DNA of 64,000 bases. Origin: Streptomyces sp. NBC_01244. Lineage in GTDB: Bacteria > Actinomycetota > Actinomycetes > Streptomycetales > Streptomycetaceae. The position numbers were made by a program, and so were the translations under genes. The notes under the pieces were generated by a model. It had not been told where the DNA came from. It searched no databases and saw only the letters and a program-made list of their open reading frames with translations. Below, piece after piece: positions 41,528 to 49,078 of the stretch. Position 1 is the first letter of the stretch. The number at the start of each line of letters is the position of its first letter. Location: contig NZ_CP108488.1 in NCBI RefSeq assembly GCF_035987325.1, forward strand, positions 5,208,001-5,272,000, in the 5' to 3' direction.

Positions 41528-42346
41528 GTGGCAGAAGCATTGCTCGAACTCCCCGTCATTGCGGCGCGCACCGGGACGCCCCCGATCCCGTCGCGTCTGC
41601 GATCCCGCGCGCCCGGTGGGTTCCCGGTGATCGTTCCCGTTCCGCCCGCCTCGACGGCGTCCGGGGCTCCCCTGCTGCCCGGGGTGCCCGCCGCGCCGGG
41701 CGTCCGCGCGTCCGGACCGGCCGCGGACGGCCGGGTGCCCGGACCCCGCGACAGCGCGGAGGACATCGGGAGCACGAAGCAGGCCGAGCCGGTCGCGGCG
41801 GCCGAGGTGGTCGAGCCGGTCGAGGTGGCCAAGGTGGCCGAGGTGGTCGAGGGGACCACGGTCGACCACCTCACGGAGACCTACCAGGCCCACTACCGCT
41901 CGCTCCTGGGCCTCGCCGCGCTGCTCCTCGACGACACCGCCTCCTGCGAGGACGTCGTCCAGGAGGCCTTCATCCGCGTCCACTCGGCCCGCAAGAAGGT
42001 CCGGGACCGGGACAAGACCCTGGCCTACCTGCGCCAGACCGTCGTCAACCTTTCGCGCTCCGCCCTGCGCCGCCGCATCCTCGGCCTGAAACTTCTGTCG
42101 AAGCCGATGCCGGACATGGCGAGCGCCGAGGAAGGCGCGTACGACCTGCTGGAGCGGGACGATCTCATCAAGGCGATGCGCGGGCTCCAGCGACGCCAGC
42201 GCGAGGTGCTGTCGTTGCGCTACTTCTCGGACATGACGGAAGCACAGGTCGCCGAGACCCTCGGCATATCGCTCGGCTCGGTCAAGGCGTACGGATCGCG
42301 GGGCATTGCCGCGCTGCGGGTGGCGATGGAGGCTGCGCAGTCATGA
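41528..42346 (+). CDS. ECF sigma factor, SigE-like group
   Basis: The 272-residue product has a long Ala/Pro/Val-rich N-terminal extension (about 120 residues with VEPVEVAKVAEVVEG-like repeats). Region 2 follows (HYRSLLGLAALLLDDTASCE, DVVQEAFIRVHSARKKV) and then region 4 (QREVLSLRYFSDMTEAQVAE, TLGISLGSVKAYGSRGIAAL). The GTG at 41528 is the best early start, although its ribosome site is weak. The stop overlaps the next start as ATGA. The adjacent membrane protein may act as its anti-sigma partner. Confidence 0.82.
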   Translation: MAEALLELPVIAARTGTPPIPSRLRSRAPGGFPVIVPVPPASTASGAPLLPGVPAAPGVRASGPAADGRVPGPRDSAEDIGSTKQAEPVAAAEVVEPVEVAKVAEVVEGTTVDHLTETYQAHYRSLLGLAALLLDDTASCEDVVQEAFIRVHSARKKVRDRDKTLAYLRQTVVNLSRSALRRRILGLKLLSKPMPDMASAEEGAYDLLERDDLIKAMRGLQRRQREVLSLRYFSDMTEAQVAETLGISLGSVKAYGSRGIAALRVAMEAAQS

Positions 42347-43551
42347 GTGAGGACCGCAAGACGAACGAAGGCGAAGACCGGGAGCTGCCCGGCCCGGCCG
42401 GCGGATCCGCCTCCGGGGGCCCGGAGGCCCTGCGGGAGCTCGTGTTCGGCACGCCGAAGAAGCCGGACACCGAGTCCGCCGCCTCCGAACCCGTGGGTGA
42501 GGAGGACGAGCTGCGCGTTCTGCTGCGCGGGGTCGTCGGTGGGATCGAGCCCTCCGGCGACGCGCTGGAGCGGCTGCGGCGCGGCGTCCCCGCTCGCCGG
42601 GTCCGCAACCACAGGATCCTCGTCGCCGCGGCGGCGGCCGTCGTGGTGCTGGGCGGCTCGGTGCCGGTGGGCCTGTACATGACCTCCGGGGCGGGCGGAG
42701 ACTCCGGCCGTTCCCTCACGGCGGGGCACGGCCGGTCGGGTGACAGCTCGAAGGACGGGTCCGGCTTGCACCAGAACGGCTCCGCCCGTCCTAAGCCGAA
42801 GAGGTCCTCCGACAAGGACAAGGACAAGGACAGGGACAAGGACAAGGACAAGGACGGGGAGAACGGCTCCAGCTCCTCGCCGACCCCGCCCGGCGGGTTC
42901 CCGAGCACCGGCGGTCCGGACATCACCCCGCCCCGCGCGAGCCCCGGAAGCGGAGCCACCGGCAGCGTCGGGGGTGGCGCGCTGCCGCCGCCCGCGTCCT
43001 CGGAGGTGCCCAACTGCACCCAGAGCCAGGTCGGGGTGTCGGGCAGTACCCGGGCCCCGTCGGCCGGCGGCAAGGTCTACGGCAGCTTCAAGGTCACCAA
43101 CGTGTCCTCGAAGAGTTGCACCGTCCGCGGTCCGGAGAGCCTGACGGCCGGCCCGGCGAGCGAGGGCGGAGCCGGGGTTGCGGTCGTCAACCACGTCACG
43201 GGCGATGCGGCGACCGGGCTACTCCCCGACCCGTCGGTGGAGACCCTGAAGCTGGTGCTGTCGCCGAACGCGTCGTACGAGGTCCGCTTCGCGTGGGTGC
43301 CGCCGGAGGGCGGCTGCCCCGGTGCGGACGGAACCGGGGAGTCCGGCACGCCGGAGGGCGGTACCGGGGACACCCCGGATGCCGAAGCGGGCACCGACAC
43401 GGGCCAGGTCCAGGCGGAGACTCCGCCGCTCGGTGCCGTGGTGTCCCACACGCCCAACACGTCGGGTCCGGACGGTCCGACGACGCAGACGACCGTCGCC
43501 GAGGCGTGCGGCGGAACGGTGTACCGGACGGGCGTCATCCCGCTCAGGTAG
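42343..43551 (+). CDS. Membrane protein paired with ECF sigma factor, DUF4232-like exterior
   Basis: The 402-residue product has a cytoplasmic N-terminus of about 85 residues, including GGIEPSGDALERLRRGVPAR, one transmembrane helix (ILVAAAAAVVVLGGSVPVGL, about 91-110), a Lys-Asp repeat linker (DKDKDKDRDKDKDKD) and a secreted domain. The latter has CTQSQVGVSG and YGSFKVTNVSSKSCTVRGP, like DUF4232 beta-sandwich proteins. The ATGA overlap with the sigma gene and the topology fit an anti-sigma or signal-transmitting role. The cytoplasmic part lacks an obvious zinc anti-sigma HxxxCxxC motif. Confidence 0.72.
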   Translation: MSEDRKTNEGEDRELPGPAGGSASGGPEALRELVFGTPKKPDTESAASEPVGEEDELRVLLRGVVGGIEPSGDALERLRRGVPARRVRNHRILVAAAAAVVVLGGSVPVGLYMTSGAGGDSGRSLTAGHGRSGDSSKDGSGLHQNGSARPKPKRSSDKDKDKDRDKDKDKDGENGSSSSPTPPGGFPSTGGPDITPPRASPGSGATGSVGGGALPPPASSEVPNCTQSQVGVSGSTRAPSAGGKVYGSFKVTNVSSKSCTVRGPESLTAGPASEGGAGVAVVNHVTGDAATGLLPDPSVETLKLVLSPNASYEVRFAWVPPEGGCPGADGTGESGTPEGGTGDTPDAEAGTDTGQVQAETPPLGAVVSHTPNTSGPDGPTTQTTVAEACGGTVYRTGVIPLR

Positions 43552-43579
43552 GCCCGCGGCCGGGACCGGGAGCCGGAAT

Positions 43580-43600
43580 CGGGGCCCGGACCGGGCCCCG
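43580..43600. terminator. Hairpin between convergent genes
   Basis: CGGGGCCCGG and CCGGGCCCCG form a perfect 10-bp inverted repeat with one central base, between the sigma-partner gene and the SURF1 gene. In RNA the innermost pairs must open, leaving a 7-8 bp stem. No T-run. Confidence 0.6.
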
Positions 43601-43604
43601 GACG

Positions 43605-44405
43605 CTACGGCCGATCGGCGCCCGCCCCGGCCGGAGCCGGCTCCGCCGGGGCCTCGGCGACGAGGCCCGCCTCCGTATCGCGCAGGGTCTCCACCTCGCG
43701 CCGGTACAGCCGGAACCACATGAAGAGCACGAACGCGGCGAAGACGAACCACTCGCCGGTGTAGCCGAGGTTCTGGAACGCCTTCAGGTCGAGCCCGGTG
43801 TTGCCCGGAGCCCGCGCCGGTACCGGGGTCATCCCGTCGGCGGGCGTCTGCACGGTCAGCCAGGCGTCGTACAGGCCGTACGGCACGATGTTGACGAGCG
43901 AGGCGGCCCCGATGACGCCGAGCTGACCGGCCGGCAACCCGCCCGCGGAGTAGACGCCCTTGCTGGTGGAGTTCTCCGAGGCCTGGAGCGCGCCCGTCAC
44001 CTCGACCCGTCCGGCCGGCGGGGCCGGGGCCCGGCCCGCGTCGGCGGTGCCGGGCAGCCAGCCGCGGACCACGGGTACGGCCTTGCCGGTGTCGGTCTTG
44101 AGCAGGGTCAGGACGTAGAAGCCGGACTTCCCGTCGAGCCGCCGCTCGGGGACGAGGAGCTGGTCGGCGTACTCCCCGGAGACCGAGGCGAGCCGTCCGG
44201 AGGTCCGCTTGTCCACCGGGAGCAGCGACTCCAGCGGCGCGGCCGCCTGTTCGGCGGGGCGTGCGCTGGTCGCCTCCTTGTGGGTGTCGACGCGGTCCTC
44301 GAACCGGCCGAGCTGCCAGGTCCCCATGAACAGGCAGAAGGGAACGCCGAGCGCGACGAAGACGTTGATCCCCCACCAGCGCGGGGTCAGGAGAAACCGG
44401 TGCAC
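43605..44405 (-). CDS. SURF1 family protein
   Basis: The 266-residue product has one transmembrane helix at the N-terminus (WWGINVFVALGVPFCLFMGT) followed by the family signature WQLGRFEDRV, an exterior domain with VVRGWLPGTAD, and a second helix near residue 225 (EWFVFAAFVLFMWFRLY). SURF1 helps insert haem into cytochrome c oxidase (established). The GTG at 44405 is preferred to an upstream ATG because the family begins close to FLLTPRWW. The start codon lies inside a strong inverted repeat. Confidence 0.88.
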   Translation of the reverse strand: MHRFLLTPRWWGINVFVALGVPFCLFMGTWQLGRFEDRVDTHKEATSARPAEQAAAPLESLLPVDKRTSGRLASVSGEYADQLLVPERRLDGKSGFYVLTLLKTDTGKAVPVVRGWLPGTADAGRAPAPPAGRVEVTGALQASENSTSKGVYSAGGLPAGQLGVIGAASLVNIVPYGLYDAWLTVQTPADGMTPVPARAPGNTGLDLKAFQNLGYTGEWFVFAAFVLFMWFRLYRREVETLRDTEAGLVAEAPAEPAPAGAGADRP

Positions 44406-44432
44406 CCCACCACCGTACGGGGGGTGCACCGG
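44397..44432 (-). promoter_or_regulatory. 12-bp inverted repeat masking the SURF1 start
   Basis: CCGGTGCACCCC at 44397-44408 and GGGGTGCACCGG at 44421-44432 form a perfect 12-bp stem with a 12-base loop. It lies 17 bases after the S9 peptidase stop and contains the GTG start of the SURF1 gene. It could terminate the peptidase message or hide the SURF1 start in the read-through RNA. Confidence 0.7.
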
Positions 44433-44448
44433 TCCGCCGTTGCCGGGG

Positions 44449-46272
44449 CTAGCGCGGCAGGTGCTTCAGAGCGAAGTCGATCTCCATCCGGACCTGCTTG
44501 ATCCGCTCCTCCACGACGAGCGAGCCGTGCCCGGCGTCGTAGCGGTACACCTCGTGCTCCGCCCCGCGCGCCGTGAGCCGGTCCACGTAGTTCTCGATCT
44601 GCCGGATGGGGCAGCGCGGGTCGTTGAGGCCCGCCGCGATGTGCACGGGCGCCTTCACCGCGTCCACGTAGGTCAGCGGCGAAGAGGCCTCGAAGCGCTC
44701 CGGGACCTCCTCGGGGGTGCCGCCGAAGAGGGTGCGGTCCAGGGACTTCAGCGCCTCCATCTCGTCGTGGTACGCCGTCACGTAGTCGGCGACCGGTACG
44801 GCCGCCAGCCCCACCGCCCAGACGTCCGGGTGCCTGCCGAGGCCCAGCAGGGTCAGGTAGCCGCCCCAGGAGCCGCCGGACAGCACCAGGCGCGCCGGGT
44901 CCGCGAGCCCGGAGTCCACCGCCCATTCCCGTACGGCTTCGACGTCCTCCAGCTCGATCAGGCCGACCCGGTGCTTCAGGGCGTCGGTCCACTCGCGTCC
45001 GTAGCCGGTCGAGCCGCGGTAATTGACCCGGACGACCGCGAACCCGTGGTCGAGCCAGGCCGCCGGGGTCGCGGCGAAGGCGTCGCTGTCGTGCCAGGTG
45101 GGCCCGCCGTGGATCTCGAAGACGGTGGGGAAGGGGCCGTCGCCGTGGCCGACGGGCCGCTGGGCGAGGGCGTGGATCCGTCCGCCGGGGCCGTCCACCC
45201 ACACGTCCTCGACCGGTACGGAGCCGGGCGGCCGGAAACCGGGAGGGTCGAGCACGACCCCGCCCGCGGTCGACCGGATGACGGAGGGCTCGGCCGCGGA
45301 GGACCACTGGTACTCCACCGACCCGTCGGGCCGCGCCGTCGCACCCGACACCGTCCCCGGCGGGGTGTCCAGCCGTACGAGCTCCCGCGCGGCCAGGTCG
45401 TAGCGGAAGAGCTCGCTGCGCGCCTCGAAGCCGTGCTCGATCAGCAGCGCGGACCCGTCGGGGTACCACTCGGCGCCGACGTCGCCCGGCAGGTCGACGG
45501 CCAGCCCCTCCTCGGTGCCCGCGGCCACGTCCCACACCATCGGCTCCCACCGGCCGCGCCGCTGGTGGCCGACGAGCAGCCGGGTGTCTCCCGCGACGGG
45601 CGCGAAGCCGAGCACCATCAGGCCCAGTTCCACGGCAGCGCCCTTGGAGTCGTCCAGCTCGGCGACGGTGGCGCCGTCCAGGGTGATCACCCGCAGGGCG
45701 GAGTGCATCGCGTCGCCGTGCTCGGTGTGCTCGACGGCGAGCAGGGTCCCGTCCCGGGACAGGTCGCCGACGCCGGCCGACTCGCGGTGCCGGTAGACGA
45801 CGACCGGCTCCGACTCGTCGGGCCGGACCACGTGGATCGTGGTCCCGTCCTCGTCGGTGGAGCGCCCCACAACGGCAGTCCCGTCCCGTCCGATGGCCAG
45901 CCCGGCGGGGTACGAGGCCTCCAGCCCGGGGGTGGCCGGCTCGTCGGGGCCGCCCGCGAAGGGCTGGCGGACCCAGGTGCCGAACTCGTCGCCGTCGGTG
46001 TCGGAGAACCACCAGACCCACTCGCCGTCGGGGGAGAGGGTGCCGTCGGTGGTCCCGTTGGGACGGTCGGTGGCCTGCCGCTGGGAGCCGGTGGCACGGT
46101 CCCAGGCGTACAGCTCGTAGGTCCCGGTGGCGTTCGAGACGAAGAGGGAGCGGTCGGGCGCGTCCTCGGCCCATTCGGGCAGCCCCACGCGCGGGGCCCG
46201 GAAGCGCTTCTCCCAGTCGGGCACGGCGGCGTCCGTGGCGGCGGCGTTCGTGTCGGCGGTGGCGTCAGTCAT
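44449..46272 (-). CDS. S9 family (prolyl oligopeptidase-like) peptidase
   Basis: The 607-residue product has an N-terminal beta-propeller-like region with repeated SPDGEWVWW/GDLSRDGTLL/ARPDGSVEYQW strands, then an alpha/beta hydrolase domain from about residue 370. The catalytic triad is visible as SGGSWGGYLTLLG (Ser near 470), AGLNDPRCP (Asp near 555) and DAGHGSL (His near 585). It resembles acylaminoacyl peptidases and dipeptidyl peptidase IV relatives, with no signal peptide, so it is cytoplasmic. ATG at 46272 is used; a second ATG three codons upstream is possible. Confidence 0.88.
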   Translation of the reverse strand: MTDATADTNAAATDAAVPDWEKRFRAPRVGLPEWAEDAPDRSLFVSNATGTYELYAWDRATGSQRQATDRPNGTTDGTLSPDGEWVWWFSDTDGDEFGTWVRQPFAGGPDEPATPGLEASYPAGLAIGRDGTAVVGRSTDEDGTTIHVVRPDESEPVVVYRHRESAGVGDLSRDGTLLAVEHTEHGDAMHSALRVITLDGATVAELDDSKGAAVELGLMVLGFAPVAGDTRLLVGHQRRGRWEPMVWDVAAGTEEGLAVDLPGDVGAEWYPDGSALLIEHGFEARSELFRYDLAARELVRLDTPPGTVSGATARPDGSVEYQWSSAAEPSVIRSTAGGVVLDPPGFRPPGSVPVEDVWVDGPGGRIHALAQRPVGHGDGPFPTVFEIHGGPTWHDSDAFAATPAAWLDHGFAVVRVNYRGSTGYGREWTDALKHRVGLIELEDVEAVREWAVDSGLADPARLVLSGGSWGGYLTLLGLGRHPDVWAVGLAAVPVADYVTAYHDEMEALKSLDRTLFGGTPEEVPERFEASSPLTYVDAVKAPVHIAAGLNDPRCPIRQIENYVDRLTARGAEHEVYRYDAGHGSLVVEERIKQVRMEIDFALKHLPR

Positions 46273-46392
46273 GCACCCCATGTAACCGGATCGGCCGCGG
46301 CCCGGCCCCCGAGATGCCGACGGGGCCGAACGGGCGCAGGGTGGTGTGCGTACGCGGTCCCGCGTACGAGGCTGCGTAGAGGAGTGGCGGTC

Positions 46393-46560
46393 ATGGCGAA
46401 GAAGGCGCGTACGGGCAAGCCGTCCCACCACGATTCGGAGCGTGCGATGGCGAAGAACACGGCGGCCGAGGCGCGCGCCAAAGCCGCCGTCCGCGATGTG
46501 CAGTCGGTCTCCGCGAAGACCCGGGGCATGCAGCAGAAGGCCCAGGCCAAGCGGGGTTGA
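46393..46560 (+). CDS. Small basic hypothetical protein
   Basis: The 55-residue product is rich in Lys, Arg, Ala and Gln, with no hydrophobic segment (begins MAKKARTGKPSHHDSERAMA and ends QQKAQAKRG). AGAGGAG 9 bases upstream is a good ribosome site. It is probably intrinsically disordered and may bind nucleic acid; that is inference. It lies between the divergent S9 peptidase and the cytosine deaminase gene, whose start follows 16 bases later. Confidence 0.7.
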   Translation: MAKKARTGKPSHHDSERAMAKNTAAEARAKAAVRDVQSVSAKTRGMQQKAQAKRG

Positions 46561-46576
46561 GCCGTAGGCTGACGCG

Positions 46577-47884
46577 ATGCGGATGATCGTCCGGGGCGCC
46601 CGGCTGCTGCACAGCGAAGGCCTGCACGACGTCGAGGTCGCGGAGGACGGGCGGATCGCGCGCGTACTCCCGTACGACGACCAGAAGGAGCCCCCGGCGA
46701 CGGGGGTGCTGATCGAGGCGCACGGAGGCCTGCTCAGCGCGCCCTTCGTCGAGCCGCACATCCACCTGGACACGGCCCTGACGGCCGGAGATCCGCGCCC
46801 CAACGTCTCCGGGACCCTCTGGGAGGGCATCGCCTGCTGGAGCGACCGCAAGAAGACCCTGACCCGTGAGGACGTCATCGCGCGGGCCACCGAGGTGCTG
46901 CGCTGGCAGGCGGCGCAGGGCGTGCTGCACGTGCGCACGCACTGCGACGTCACCGACCCGGCGCTGACCGCGCTCGACGCGCTGCTGGAGGTGCGCGACC
47001 GGGTCCGGGACGTGATCACCCTGCAGATCGTCGCCTTCCCGCAGGAGGGCATCGTCTCCTTCCCCGGCGGCGAGGCGCTGCTGCGCGAGGCGGTCCGGCG
47101 CGGGGCCGACGTGGTCGGCGCGATCCCGCACTTCGAGGACACCCGGGAGGACGGGGTGGCCTCGCTGGCCGTCGCCTTCCGGCTCGCCGAGGAGCAGGGG
47201 CTGCGGGTGGACGCGCACTGCGACGAGATCGACGACGAACAGTCCCGGTTCGTGGAGGTGCTGGCCGCGCACGCCCTGCGCTCGGGCCTGCGCGGGCACG
47301 TGACGGCCTCCCACACGACGGCGATGGGTTCCTACGGCGGCGCGTACAGCTTCAAACTCCAGCGCCTGCTGTCGCGGTCCGGGATCAACCTCGTCTCGAA
47401 CCCCTTCGCCAACCTCAACTTGCAAGGCCGCTTCGACGCCTACCCCAAGCGGCGCGGCCTCACCCAGGTCAAGGAGATGCTGGCGGCGGGGGTCAACGTG
47501 GCCTTCGGTCACGACGACGTGATGGACCCCTGGAACGCGCTCGGCACCGGAAACCCGCTGCAGACCGCCCTCGTCGGGATCTACGCCGCCCAGCTCACGG
47601 GAGCGGACGAGATCCCGGTGGCCTTCGAGATGGTGACCGAGCGCGCGGCGCGGGTCCTTGGCCTGTCGCCCTCGGAGTACGGGGTCCGTCAGGGCAACCC
47701 GGCCTCCTTCGTGCTGCTGCCGGCCGAATCCCCCACCGAGGCCGTCCGCCGCCAGGTCCGCCCCCGCTACGTGGTCGCGCGCGGCACGGTCCTCGCGGAG
47801 ACCCCGGTGGCTCCGTCCCGCCTGTTGGCCTGGCCGGGAGAGGAGGGGCCCTCGGAGGTGGACTTCCGCCTCCGCCTACGCTGA
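46577..47884 (+). CDS. codA: Cytosine deaminase
   Basis: The 435-residue amidohydrolase converts cytosine to uracil and ammonia. Motifs match E. coli CodA closely: FVEPHIHLDTALTAG near residue 57 (metal His pair), VRTHCDVTDPALTALDAL, LQIVAFPQEGI, HCDEIDDEQSRFVE near 214 (metal His and catalytic Glu), VTASHTTAMGSYGGAY near 241, and FGHDDVMDPW near 311 with the metal Asp. Length is typical. TAGGCT ends 6 bases before the ATG with no ribosome site, so translation is probably leaderless. It feeds pyrimidine salvage. Confidence 0.93.
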   Translation: MRMIVRGARLLHSEGLHDVEVAEDGRIARVLPYDDQKEPPATGVLIEAHGGLLSAPFVEPHIHLDTALTAGDPRPNVSGTLWEGIACWSDRKKTLTREDVIARATEVLRWQAAQGVLHVRTHCDVTDPALTALDALLEVRDRVRDVITLQIVAFPQEGIVSFPGGEALLREAVRRGADVVGAIPHFEDTREDGVASLAVAFRLAEEQGLRVDAHCDEIDDEQSRFVEVLAAHALRSGLRGHVTASHTTAMGSYGGAYSFKLQRLLSRSGINLVSNPFANLNLQGRFDAYPKRRGLTQVKEMLAAGVNVAFGHDDVMDPWNALGTGNPLQTALVGIYAAQLTGADEIPVAFEMVTERAARVLGLSPSEYGVRQGNPASFVLLPAESPTEAVRRQVRPRYVVARGTVLAETPVAPSRLLAWPGEEGPSEVDFRLRLR

Positions 47885-47890
47885 CCGGTC

Positions 47891-48490
47891 ATGACCTATG
47901 TGACATGGACTCTTGACACTCCGTCCGGCCGTGCCGCCCTGGAGATCGCCTCCGAGTACACGGACGCGGCGCTGCTGAACCACTCCGTCCGGTCGTACGC
48001 CTTCGGGGCCGAGTACGCGGACCGGCACGGGCTCTCGTACGACCGCGAACTCTTCTACGTCAGCGCGCTGGTGCACGACCTCGGGCTCACCGTGCCCTTC
48101 GACAGCCACACCCTGCCCTTCGAGGAGGCGGGCGGCCACGTCGCGCGCGTGCTGACGGCGGGGCTGGGCTGGCCGGCGGCGCGGCGGGCGCGCGCCGAGG
48201 AGATCATCGTGCGGCACATGCGCGAGGACGTCACGGCCGCCGAGGACGTGGAGAGCCACCTGCTCCAGATCGGTACCACCGCGGACGTCTCCGGGGTCGG
48301 CGTCGGTGACGCCGACCCCGTCTTCACGGCCGCGCTGCTCGCGGAGTACCCGCGCCTCGGCTTCGGTGACGCCTTCTTCGCCCTGGTCGCCGACCAGGCC
48401 GCGCGCAAGCCGCAGTGCGCGGCGGCGGCCTACGTGGCGAGCGGCGCGAAGGAGCGCATCGCGGCGAACCCGCTCGACCGGCGGGGCTAG
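47891..48490 (+). CDS. HD-domain hydrolase (cyanamide hydratase-like)
   Basis: The 199-residue product has LLNHSVRSYAFGAEYADRHG near residue 29 and FYVSALVHDLGLTVPFD near 55, where the His and HD pair bind metal; later RAEEIIVRHMRED supplies further ligands. NHSxRxY is the hallmark of cyanamide hydratase/Ddi2 relatives in the HD superfamily. Substrate in bacteria is unknown. TACGCT ends 8 bases before the ATG, inside the end of codA, suggesting an own leaderless transcript. The stop overlaps that of the convergent DoxX gene (CTAG). Confidence 0.82.
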   Translation: MTYVTWTLDTPSGRAALEIASEYTDAALLNHSVRSYAFGAEYADRHGLSYDRELFYVSALVHDLGLTVPFDSHTLPFEEAGGHVARVLTAGLGWPAARRARAEEIIVRHMREDVTAAEDVESHLLQIGTTADVSGVGVGDADPVFTAALLAEYPRLGFGDAFFALVADQAARKPQCAAAAYVASGAKERIAANPLDRRG

Positions 48491-48933
48491 AAGAGCCCCA
48501 GGGCGTTGTCCAGGGACCAGACCTGCCAGCCCATCGCGAAGAAGGCGACCCCGGAGATCAGGGCCATCATCAGGTTCTGCCCCTGCTCGCCCCAGTCGTG
48601 GATCATCAGGATCAGGTAGACCAGGTTGAGCAGCAGGCCGGCGAGCAGGGCTATCGGGGTGAGGAACCCGACGATGAGGCCCAGGCCCAGGGCCAGTTCG
48701 GCGTAGGCGACGAGGTAGGCCATGAAGCGCGGGTAGGGCTTCACGACGAGGTCGAAGCCGCGCGTGACGAACCCCCAGCGGTGCTTCTCGGCGACGCCGG
48801 CCGCCCAGCGGATGCCGCCTCCGCCGAACCAGTCCTTCTTGTCCTTGTGCCGCCAGCTCTCCAGCCACCACAGCCCGAGCCCGATCCGCAGAACGGCGAC
48901 CCATTCGGGCCCGCCGAGCCAGATGGTCTGCAT
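48487..48933 (-). CDS. DoxX/TQO-small-subunit-like membrane protein
   Basis: The 148-residue product has four hydrophobic helices: about residues 10-28, 72-90, 92-112 and 120-138. VLRIGLGLWWLESWRHKDK and AYAELALGLGLIVGFLTPIA match the DoxX/DoxD group of quinone-linked membrane proteins. Function is not established for such stand-alone members. It starts downstream of a nested inverted repeat that looks like an operator. Its stop codon shares bases with the HD gene on the other strand. Confidence 0.8.
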   Translation of the reverse strand: MQTIWLGGPEWVAVLRIGLGLWWLESWRHKDKKDWFGGGGIRWAAGVAEKHRWGFVTRGFDLVVKPYPRFMAYLVAYAELALGLGLIVGFLTPIALLAGLLLNLVYLILMIHDWGEQGQNLMMALISGVAFFAMGWQVWSLDNALGLF

Positions 48934-48951
48934 CCTCGGTTCCTTCCCTCG

Positions 48952-48992
48952 TTCCCTCGCAATGATCTGACGATGTGTCAGTTTCGAGGGAA
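48952..48992. promoter_or_regulatory. Nested inverted repeats upstream of the DoxX gene
   Basis: CTGAC-GATGT-GTCAG at 48967-48981 is framed by TTCCCTCG at 48952-48959 and CGAGGGAA at 48985-48992. The inner repeat is a typical size for a TetR- or MarR-family operator. It begins 19 bases upstream of the DoxX start, so it probably overlaps the promoter. Confidence 0.6.
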
Positions 48993-49078
48993 GGGGAGGG
49001 GTGTGGCAAGGGGTTGACCGACACGGGGGGTTGGTCGACAGAACGGGGTGGGCCGGTGGAAGGGTTGATCGACGGGGT

